From assembly GCA_034008185.1 (NCBI GenBank), contig CM067089.1, positions 23,346,213 to 23,410,212 on the forward strand: a DNA stretch of 64,000 nt. Direction: 5' to 3'. The notes under the pieces are model-generated. The model was not told the DNA's origin and did not search any database. It worked only from the letters and a program-made list of their open reading frames with translations. The position numbers and the translations under genes are program-made. Numbering within the stretch: position 1 is the stretch's first letter; each line of letters opens with the position of its first letter. Positions 55,901 to 64,000 of the stretch are shown in pieces. This stretch comes from Gorsachius magnificus (taxonomy: Eukaryota > Chordata > Aves > Pelecaniformes > Ardeidae).

Positions 55901-58900
55901 TAGAAAAAGAAGACTTCAGAAGCTTTTTCTGAAGTAAACATGTATTTGTCACATTGTATGCATGTTAAAGTTGAGGGAAAGGGGGCGGAAGTGTAGTATC
56001 CCTCCAGGAATTGGATTACATATGTTTTCAAAGACAAAAGATAACAATGCCAAACAGTTTACATGCACTATCAAAAGAAAGAAATTCCAAAATAGATGAA
56101 AGTATATCAAATAAATTGAAAAGGTATCACAAAAGACATTCAGAAATCGAAATACCACACAACATGCAAATAGTTAAAGATTGGGAAATGCTTAGCTAGA
56201 GGAACAGTAAGATGAAGGTGCTGTAACAGTAGTTTAGAAAAGATTTAATGAGATGAAGGTATACAAAAATAATAAATGTCTCTGGAAATAATTCAGTCCT
56301 AAGTCTCAAAATGAAGAGCAGGAGGTGGTTTAGTAATAAAGAAAAAAGCCCCAAGGTATTAGTGGTTATTAATGCAGGGTATAGTTAATTCCTTCCTTGA
56401 ATTTACATCCACAAGCTTACTAAGAATTACACGTAGCAGGTAAGATAAAAATACGTGAGTTGAAACCTCATGCTTTGGTGCATAGATTATACTGTAGAAT
56501 TGAGAAATGTCCTTCTCTTATTTCCTATTTCATCATGGTTCCTCAAAAGAAGGTTTCAGAGTCCCTTTAAAACTTGTCATGCCGCTCACCATCAGAGAGA
56601 CACAACAGTGTGTGTGTGCTGCTCTGGTCTCATGGGGCAGCTTACTCTATTAAGTCATCTGTATTTAACGATACCCCATACATGAAATACTTTCCCTTGT
56701 GGTTAGCAGGCATGGTCATATGGTTGTTCTAATTATCAGCATTTTTAACATAATATTATTAAAATAGAAGTTTATATTCTCTTTTTTTTGAAGTAGACAA
56801 GGCAGTTTGTCTGCTGGTATTGTATCCAGCATTTTGCTGTCTGTGGGAAGTGTGGAGACTTGTTTCTGAGGCAAATATGTTTGAGCGGTCACTGAACCAG
56901 CTCAGTCTGAAAGATGAGAAAGTATTTCATGTTAGCCTCCAACCTTGAGAGGTTGGGAAGAACAGCCTGTGGTGGCCCCCATTATGTTACGTATAAAAAC
57001 AGTTGGATGTAATTCTTGAAAACTGAATCTACTCACATAACCTACTTACCTTTCAAGTAGGGAAAACTGACCTGTAATGAACGTTAGGTTCCATGTGAAT
57101 GGCTACTCTCCTTGGTCTGGGTAAAAATAATTGGACTTGGAGGGGAAAGAATTTATTACCTTATGGACAAGATAAAGTTGTTTTTTCTTCATCAAAGGAT
57201 GAAATTATCTTTCGAAGACCCTCCACAGTACATATTTTATATGTGGTCTGTGTGGAGACAGTAACTAGTGACACTGGCTAAAAATATTTGTGCTTTCAGT
57301 TTTGCTACTTCTAATACGGTTGTAAAAATTATTTGTTGCTCGTGGAGTATTGATACAATGATTTGGCCACTGCTAAACTGTTTCTGTGCTTTTTTTTTAA
57401 TTTCCTGGATTTTTCATGGTAGTTGGTTCAAGCCCTTGTTTCTGTAATTTGTAATTTTTAAAAAAAATTTATTTATTTATCTCTTATGTCTGTAGGTTCG
57501 TTAAGAGCCCCTCCAACATCTGGAGCTCCCCCTCCAGCCTCTGGGGCATCTCTTCCTTCTGGCCACCTAGCGTACAGTCAGTTTGGACATGGAGATGTAC
57601 AAAATGGGATTCCAGCCTCAGCAGCCCCGATGCAGAGGTATGTACAGGAAAAGCAAATCATAACAAAGGCCTTCCTTGGTAGACCTATGCTAGGTCTAGA
57701 CCTTTTAGGAGACCAAACCAAATACTTTGTTTTTCCTGTGGTGGACGTTGACTTTCTTTATTGCTTCCTTATTGTTTTGGAACATTTTGCCATAGGGTAT
57801 TTGTTAGACAAAAAGAATCTCTGGAGATGAAAAACTTCTGGAAGGATATGAGCAGATGTCAGTGACTGATCAAAACCACTTCTCCTCCAAAGACTTTCTT
57901 TGTGGTAGTCATTTTCCCATAAGAAGCTTTTCTGATTCCCATAATCTCTCTTGTTTTAAAACAATTGCATCCACACAGCCATGGTATTTGATTCCTTGGC
58001 AAGTGTGAATTGATCTCTGCCTGGAGCGTGTTGCTGTCTGTCATTACTGAGTAATTCCTTAGTATTGGTTCTGGGTCCTTTTCTGTCCATTATGGATCTT
58101 GGGCATCTTCTCCAGAAAGATACTGCCATTACCTCTGTGGTGAAAGTGACAACAGTCCTCACTGCTTCATTCTGATTACTGGTTATTGAGGAAGGTGGTT
58201 GTTTTTTGTTTCCTTCTGGTTAAGCTCAGCACTGTCAACTGGAGAGTCCAAAGCCTTTGAATAATGGAGCGTTATTGGGATAAGGCTATGCAGGCCTTAC
58301 TGTTGCTCACCCTGTAGACTCTGTTGCAGTATTTCTGATTTGTTGCGATAACTAAAATGGAATTAACAAAAAAAATGCTATAAACAAAGAATTTGTATTT
58401 TAAGAACTAATAGATTGTGTGTGTGTGAAAGGGATTCAGATCCATGCAGGATATATAATTATTTTTCCAAAATGGAACTACAGTGTTTCATGTAAATAAT
58501 TGAGACCCAGCTAGTGTTTATGTGGTAGAATAATTTTAAAAGGCAGAGAGATTGTAACTGCTTGTATAATGGGGAGTCCAGTGAAGTTTCTCATCTTCCT
58601 TCTCAGGCCACCTGCTTCTCAGCCATTTCTGCCAGGCTCAGCACCCACACCTGCCAGCCAGACATCTACGTTCCAGCAATATGGTCCCCCCCCAGCCAGT
58701 GTACAGCAGCTCAGCAACCACATGGCAGGGATGACAATTGGCAGTACTACAGCCTCTGCTCCTCCCCCAGCTGGACTGGGCTATGGTGAGGTTTCCTGGC
58801 TACAGAAATAGTGTTATTGCTTTTCATTTATGCTAGTAATTTCATAAAAGACTTGCTCTTGTCAATGATTCATTACCATATGGTGATGGGAACTCTCTGG

Positions 58901-61900
58901 GTGTTGGCATCTGCCATAGTAAATGGTAGTTTCCTTGACTAATAAGGTAATCGTTGGAGAAAACAGAACTGAGACTATTGTAGAGAACAGTGCAGGAAGT
59001 ACTGCGGGATGTGAGTAACAGAAGAGAGTAAAAGTATTTCTCCTCAACTAGGTGAATCTTGGTGTGAAAACCAAAAACCATCTAAGTAAGCTGTTGGAGA
59101 TTCTACATGCCTTGCTGCTGTGTGCAGCAGCCTAGTCAAAAAAAAAAAAAAAAAATGGAAAAAGGACTCAAATCAGAGGGCTGAAATTACTCAGAATGAT
59201 TCTGTGAAGGATTTTGCTGGAAGTTGTGAAGAAACTTACTTAAACAGTATAAACTGAATTTAGATATTTTGTTCTATTAGATTTACAGTCCCACTGCTGT
59301 AGATTACAGGGGTTTCTTTTGTTTTTTGTTTTATTTTAATTAAGACCAGAGTTTGTTTTTATATGTGTAAGCTGGTCTGACTACACTTTGATTCTTTTTT
59401 TTTTTTTTTTTTTTATTGTTTTGGTAAAGTACTTTGACAAGCATCTCATACTCTTAACACAGACTTTATAGGAAAATTAGGAGTAGGGGATGCAGATTTC
59501 TTCACCCTTTGGCAATATGTTTGTCTAAAATTATGCTCAGAAATAGTATGGTGGTAAATACAGAAGATGCTAGTTTCATGCTATTAAAACCATGAAGCTC
59601 AAAACCATTCGTGAACTACAGGCTCCAACTTGGTGTGGAGTTTAAGACACAAAATTGTTTCGGTTCAAGAAATCTGTAGACTTGTGGTGGTTCTTGTTTT
59701 GCATACTCTTGGCTTTGCCTTCTTTTTCTGGCCCCAAATCCTGAAATGTATTCTGATTATGTAAAATAAGAAGCTCGCACTTTGAGACAGAGCACAATGA
59801 AGGAGCTGTCAAGTTTCAGATCCCTTGGAGGAGTTTCAGCTCTCTATCAGAGAATTAGGGTAGATGTTCACTTAGGGTTTGTCTTTATAAGATTAGTACT
59901 GGCAAGTCCCTCTGAAGATGAGAAAGTGGTAGACCTGTTTAGATGATCTAGAGCAAATGGGGTTTGCTTGCATCTTAATTGTCTTGAGGATAGAAGAAAA
60001 TAATATTATGTTGTCTTTTCTTATCAGGTCCCCCAACATCGGTTCCCCCAGTCTCAGGAAGCTTTAGTGCAACAGCATCTGGTCTCTACACACCTTACAC
60101 TGCAAGCCAAGGACCCCCTCCTACCAGTGTGTCTCAGGGTCTTCCCTTGGCACAGCCTCCATTTCCTGGTCAACCAATATCAACTCAACACCTACCTACT
60201 CAAGTTCCTGGTTTTGCCCCACCTCCCTCTTCTACAGGGATTGGACCTTCCTCTTATCCTCCTACCACAGGTGCCCCAAGGCCACCTACCATGCCAGGCC
60301 CACCATTGCCTGGGCAGACAGTTGCTGGCCCAACAATGTCCCAGCCTAATCATGTATCCTCACCACCACCTCCATCAACTATGTCAGGGCCACACCCTGG
60401 GCCTCCTATGAGTGGCCTCCGTGGGCCACCCCCTCCCACGCATCCTCCTCAGCCAGGATACCAAATGCAGCAGAATGGTGAGTATTCCTAGGATACGAAT
60501 TGTAAGTTACGTGTGTTCTCTGTGTGCTGCAAATTGAGAACTGGGTTTCAGGTTTGTTACTTGCTGCTGCCTGACTGCACTTCAAAGCTTCCCTCTTGTT
60601 TCCCTGTGCTCATGTCCGAAGGAGACATTGAAGATAAACAATAGGGTGTGTCATTCTAAGACATTTGTCATACAGGTTTTAATCTGGTTAATGTAACTAA
60701 AGGAATCCTAGCTTGCTTGGCCAAAAAGTTGTTTAATAATTGGTGCCATAATACTGCAAGAACTTGTGATCAGGATTTTATTATGAACTTTAATTTGATG
60801 TCTGCAACCTCATCTGTTCAAAAGTAGAGACTTGAAATCCTGAAAACCCTTACTATCTTTTTTTTTTTCTTTAAAGTTGTGGCCAGTGTGCATATGCAAT
60901 GTGTATGAGAGGAGTTGTTAAACGTTGAAAAGGAATTGCTGCTTTTTTCTTCTTTAATTCACAAAACTGTATTTTTCTCCTTGTAGAACCTTTCACATTT
61001 TGCATGTGCTTAGAAGTTTTAACAGTTAAGCTTTCTGAATTATAAACAGTTTTGGCTGATTTTTAATCAATAACATTTACACATAGCTAGGACAAAGTAA
61101 TCATGTGCAAGTGTCAGGATTGAGAATCCTGTCCCCCATGCAGCTTTGCACAACTGGCCAGGTAAATTACTTAAAAATATCTGTCTAAATTGCTATGAAC
61201 TGTAAAACCACTCATGGGGTAAATCATGCTGTTATTCCATAACTGATTGAAATTGTCTAAAGTAATATGAAATAACTTCAGGTAGTTACAAAACAAGAGA
61301 GATAATTACACATTAATCTATTACTGTAATTTCACACAAGCCAAAACTGCCCAAGAGAAATCCTTGCGTACCTTTAGTTTGAGGAATTATGTGACACCCA
61401 TTAGTTTATTTGGCTGTTCAGTGGGCACTTTCTATTAGGCAGTTTGCAATTTAAATGAAATGTTCATAGTGCATGATGTTAGGGCATATTTTAATCATAC
61501 TATTCTAAAAATGGTTTTGTTAATCTAGAAACCTTTTTCCTTGAGTCTGGTTTTAAGGAGGACTATATCCAACAGCTTATTTGATCATTGATAGAGATGT
61601 ACAGGTTTAAGCGGAAACACTGTGGTAAATATGTTTAATCCTAATTAACTGAAAAGCACATGACTTTCTTTTTCTTGTTTTTTGATGATGACAGGAAAAG
61701 TGGGAAGTGCCTAATGAGGAGACACTGAGCATTATCCATTGTTTGATTTTTGCTGTCCCTTTCTTGTAAGGTTCCTTTGGGCAGGTGAGGGGTCCCCAAC
61801 CAAACTATGGAGGAGCCTATCCAGGAACGCCAAACTATGGAAGTCAACCCGGACCACCACCTCCACCAAAACGCTTGGATCCAGATTCCATTCCTAGCCC

Positions 61901-64000
61901 TGTAAGCTTACTTTGTTCTTACCAGTGTGAACTCTTCCATAGTGTCTTTACATAAAACAGAACTGACAAAGACCAAGGCTAAAAACAGGCTTCTTGTTCC
62001 AAAGAACATCAGTCTGTTTTCCTTCTTACTTTTCTCTTGTCTATCCAGCTTCAGTCTTTGTTATGAATAAGCCCAGAAGCATTATCTTTCTTGGTGACTA
62101 AAGAAAGGCACAGGATATGCAAATCAATGCTCTAATTCCTCAGGTCTCTTTCTGTACTATGTTACATTTTGAGAATCCTTGAGGGCTTTGATTAAGCTTG
62201 CTTCTCCATTTCCAGATTCTTGCTTAATGGCTCTCCAAGGTGAGCTAATTTCAGGTTTTGAGATGACAATCTATGAACTGTATGATCCAACTTTAAAGTA
62301 TGGTTAATAGGAGATCATCATAGTGCTTTTCCTTTCCCTTTTCCTGTAATCTGTCAAAAAGATGGTTAGTGGGGTTCTTGGGTCATTAAGTCATGACACT
62401 ACTTCAGTCAAATACGGACAATTTCTCAAATTGGGATTATCTTTCAGAATAGAGGTTCTGAGAAAGGATGAGCAGCGATCTGTGATGGTTAGCAATGATG
62501 AGTAATATTAAGCCTGCCATTATTGTTCCACTGCTGCTGATGCTGTTCTGTTATTGTTTCAAAGGGCCACAGTCATTTGATAATGGGAAACCTTTCTAGG
62601 GCAGTGTAATCAGTTTACTTCAAAACTACATCTTGCATCTAGACTGGTGCTGTTCAGAAGTTATTGCTATTCAGAAAAGAATACCTGTTTAAACTCCAGG
62701 TTTATGTAAAGTTTGTGAGCATATTTTTTTCATGGAGTATAAGAAGTTTTTGATTGCTTGTCTGCTTCTCTTCTCTTCCACTAAATGAGATCTCAAATGG
62801 CTTGTGTCAATTGCATTCATTTTAGCATGTTCTTAAAGCATAAATCCCCAATTTCTAACTAAAATGAGCACGTGAGACACACCTCTGTTAGCAGTGTGTT
62901 CAGAGCCCAAGCCCAATATCCTGGCAAGACTAGTTTTGGAATCTGTGTATGCTGCAGAAGCTGATGTTTCCTGTTGCATGACCTAATGTCCAAATGTATC
63001 TAAGTCCAGTGCTACAGGTTTGGGTAGAGAAAAGTAACAATGTTACTTTTTGTTTTATTATTCTCTTTTCTTCTTTTTCTTTTCTTTTTTTTTTTTTTTT
63101 TTTTTTTGTGGCACTCTTTTTTTAAAAAAAGCAACTTAATGAGCTGCCACCTCAGCAGAAACCCAGGCACAGAATAGACCCAGATGCAATTCCTAGTCCA
63201 GTAAGTGCTGTATATATGTCAATTGTAGTCTGTGTGTTGGTGAACATCTGTGCATGCCTGAAACTTCACCTCACTAACCCTCCATCATTAATTCTTTACC
63301 CTTTCCTTGCTGTCTTCTGCTTGCCTTATCAAAATGAGTAACATTACACAAGAGGTTGTTAAAATCTTCTCTTCTGTGACGAGTGGTGAGGCAATAGAAA
63401 GCAGATTGTTTCAGAAACAGATCATGAAGAATGTCTCCCCTTCACTTTGATCTTTAGAATATATCCTTCATCAGATTCCAACTGGCATTTTCAGTGTAAG
63501 CCGCCAGTATCATTGTCCATACAATGTGTGTCTTGTGTTAACATACGTACAGCATGAGCCTTTGTAGCCATGTTTTCTACCAGTTTTGAGTAGAATTTGA
63601 TTACTGTTCTTGTTGATATACCAGTAGTGGGCTAATGCTTTGAAGTTCTACATTGCAGATGAACGGTTTTGTTTTGACGTCAATTCCTTATATAAATCTT
63701 CTAGTAGATTAATATGAGGCATGGGGAGCTATAAACATTCTCTCATTATCTGTGCTCATACATAACCATTAAATTTTGAATTTTAAAATTTAGTGTTTAT
63801 GTGTAGAGAATCTTACCTAAAGAAAGAAAAAAGCAGCTACCTTTTGGGTTGGAAGAAAAAAACCCCACATTTTACTTTGTTACCCTCGTATCACTTCTTC
63901 CTCATTTACCCAAGTTGGTCATATAACAGGTATCAGGGGTGAGATCAGCAGTATCAATCAGTCTATGGACTAGATTTATTCTAGAGTAGTCTCTGTCTGA
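43980..64000 (+). CDS. SEC24C: SEC24C, COPII coat subunit (5' part; continues beyond window)
   Basis: SEC24C with SEC23 forms the inner COPII coat on ER exit sites and selects cargo for export to the Golgi. The window holds the promoter, an unplaced 5'UTR exon and coding exons 51813-52015 (ATG 51841), 57496-57637, 58607-58785, 60028-60477, 61771-61901 and probably 63132-63200. Together they encode the disordered Pro/Gln/Gly/Tyr-rich N-terminal region, 359 residues without and 382 with the last exon. Identity rests on MSVNQQAHTGPSYGQPQPGY (human MNVNQSVPPVPPFGQPQPIY), FGHGDVQNG, GPTMSQPNHVSSPP, GYQMQQNGSFG and PPPKRLDPDSIPSP. These fit SEC24C and not SEC24D, whose N-terminus differs. The zinc finger, trunk, helical and gelsolin domains lie outside. 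Phases at all junctions agree. Confidence 0.93.
43995..44002 (+). promoter_or_regulatory. Perfect cAMP response element TGACGTCA
   Basis: The full palindromic CRE, target of CREB/ATF family factors, in the SEC24C CpG island. CREs of this form usually lie within about 200 bases of a start site, so transcription probably begins shortly after it (about 44,020-44,170). Confidence 0.55.
49305..49334. repeat. Inverted repeat around an A run
   Basis: CATGCTTTTT is followed by a run of A ending AAAAAGCATG, a perfect 10-bp stem. It may be chance extension of an A run or a small palindrome; no promoter or terminator role is expected inside a vertebrate intron. Confidence 0.7.
50965..51006. repeat. Two-copy tandem duplication, period 21 bp
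   Basis: The unit cctctttatacagttagt occurs twice, separated by CAA. It lies in the SEC24C 5' intron and suggests recent slippage. Confidence 0.8.
51813..52015 (+). CDS. SEC24C: SEC24C first coding exon
   Basis: The acceptor is a strong pyrimidine tract, CCCCCCTTTTTGCAG, ending at 51812. After 28 bases of leader comes ATG at 51841, in context ACAATGA, then MSVNQQAHTGPSYGQPQPGY, QGYQQPAYGGQPLPGVPQSQ and YGAYNGPMPGYQQPVPPQ. The donor is ACAAG/GTACTT, phase 1. The in-frame GTG nine bases earlier is not needed. The Tyr-Gly-Gln-Pro composition is typical of the SEC24C N-terminus. Confidence 0.93.
52016..57495 (+). other. SEC24C: SEC24C intron after the first coding exon
   Basis: About 5.5 kb, donor GTACTT and acceptor TTATGTCTGTAG. 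Only short open frames occur and no repeat family was identified. AT-rich throughout. Confidence 0.8.
57496..57637 (+). CDS. SEC24C: SEC24C second coding exon
   Basis: 142 nt starting GT-TCG after TGTCTGTAG. It completes Gly and reads SLRAPPTSGAPPPASGASLP, then SGHLAYSQFGHGDVQNGIPA, SAAPMQ and a split Arg. The human counterpart has RAPPSSGAPP and QFGQGDVQNG. The donor is CAGAG/GTATGT, phase 2. Read-through past the donor stays open to 57830, which is an artefact of the open intron. Confidence 0.93.
58607..58785 (+). CDS. SEC24C: SEC24C third coding exon
   Basis: 179 nt between acceptor CCTTCTCAG and donor TATG/GTGAGG. It reads R-PPASQPFLPGSAPTPASQ, TSTFQQYGPPPASVQQLSNH, MAGMTIGSTTASAPPPAGLG and YG. 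Human has QPFGSPLAPVG, LQPYGPPPTSAQV, LSGMQISG and PSSGLGYG in the same order. QQLSNHMAGMTI is a short predicted helix in an otherwise disordered region. Confidence 0.93.
58786..60027 (+). other. SEC24C: SEC24C intron
   Basis: About 1.2 kb, donor GTGAGG and acceptor TTTTCTTATCAG. It carries an A run (59138-59156) and a T run (59393-59414). No gene seen. Confidence 0.85.
60028..60477 (+). CDS. SEC24C: SEC24C fourth coding exon (Pro-rich)
   Basis: 450 nt, phase 1 on both sides. It reads G-PPTSVPPVSGSFSATASGL, YTPYTASQGPPPTSVSQG and on through QPISTQHLPTQVPGFAPPPS to GPTMSQPNHVSSPPPPSTMS and QPGYQMQQNG. About one third of the residues are Pro. It corresponds to human PPTSLASASGSFPNSGLYGS through PSVSQPNHVSSPP to QPGYQPQQNG. 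The plus-strand frame at 60067-60411 in a different phase is a shadow. Confidence 0.94.
60478..61770 (+). other. SEC24C: SEC24C intron
   Basis: About 1.3 kb, donor GTGAGT and acceptor CCCTTTCTTGTAAG. Nothing recognisable inside. Confidence 0.85.
61771..61901 (+). CDS. SEC24C: SEC24C fifth coding exon (DPDSIPSP)
   Basis: 131 nt. It completes Gly and reads SFGQVRGPQPNYGGAYPGTP, NYGSQPGPPPPPKRLDPDSI, PSP, ending in phase 0 at CCT/GTAAGC. Human has SFGPARGPQSNYGGPYPAAP and PPKRLDPDAIPSP followed by IQVIEDD, which should be the next constitutive exon outside the window. Confidence 0.94.
61902..63131 (+). other. SEC24C: SEC24C intron with long T run near its 3' end
   Basis: About 1.2 kb. Near its end lies a pyrimidine stretch with some two dozen consecutive T (about 63084-63107), then GTGGCACTCTTTTTTTAAAAAAAG. 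The seven A directly before the acceptor AG make the site weak. Confidence 0.8.
63132..63200 (+). CDS. SEC24C: SEC24C probable cassette exon repeating the DPDxIPSP motif
   Basis: 69 nt, exactly 23 codons, phase 0 on both sides, encoding QLNELPPQQKPRHRIDPDAI then PSP, with donor CCA/GTAAGT. The last ten residues (HRIDPDAIPSP) repeat the end of the preceding exon (KRLDPDSIPSP), so it looks like a duplicated exon. Because it is in frame and its acceptor is weak, it is probably optional. It encodes good protein with no stops and no intron-like composition. Whether other vertebrates have it I cannot verify. Confidence 0.75.
63201..64000 (+). other. SEC24C: SEC24C intron (runs off the window)
   Basis: The donor GTAAGT opens an intron with no further recognisable exon before the window ends. 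The expected IQVIEDD exon is not in this stretch. Confidence 0.8.

Noticed and set aside
57638..57830. Extension of the SEC24C second coding exon past 57637
   Set aside because: A good donor GTATGT and exact phase match to the next exon show that this is intron; the open frame is incidental.
60067..60411. 114-codon plus-strand frame, Leu/His-rich
   Set aside because: Shifted frame of the SEC24C Pro-rich exon at 60028-60477.

Overview
The window is vertebrate nuclear DNA: split genes with canonical GT-AG junctions, long introns, a CpG-island promoter and decayed non-LTR retroposons. The two genes are recognisable orthologues of human 10q22 genes, SYNPO2L and SEC24C. Sparse repeats, CR1-type LINE relics and purine-rich microsatellites point to a sauropsid, most likely a bird. 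The species cannot be fixed from the sequence.

Positions 1-7067 lie downstream of SYNPO2L (its 3'UTR plus flank). I see no other gene there, and no MYOZ1 exon, although MYOZ1 is the expected neighbour from human synteny. SYNPO2L occupies the minus strand from 42332 down to 7068 in four coding exons: 42228-42332, 27541-27692, 24116-24777 and 7068-9406. Splice phases close exactly (105+152+662+2339 = 3258 nt) and give 1085 residues: an N-terminal PDZ domain followed by a long disordered actin/Z-disc-binding region. Inside its third intron, 12463-12520 has the properties of an alternative first coding exon. It has a TATA-like element, an ATG and a phase-1 donor that fits exon 4, and would make the PDZ-less short isoform known in mammals as CHAPb.

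A CpG island at about 43540-44610 lies head-to-head with SYNPO2L and carries the SEC24C promoter, including a perfect CRE and a UPRE-type site. SEC24C runs on the plus strand. After a roughly 7 kb 5' intron, its coding exons are 51813-52015 (ATG at 51841), 57496-57637, 58607-58785, 60028-60477, 61771-61901 and a likely cassette exon 63132-63200, which repeats the DPDxIPSP motif of the exon before it. The window ends before the zinc-finger, trunk and gelsolin parts.

The two genes have unrelated roles: SYNPO2L is a striated-muscle Z-disc protein, SEC24C a general COPII cargo adaptor for ER export. Their proximity is conserved synteny. The introns hold CR1 RT fossils, tRNA-derived SINE fossils, polypurine tracts and one unexplained coding-like block (35617-35975). 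No RNA genes, CRISPR arrays or intact mobile elements were seen.
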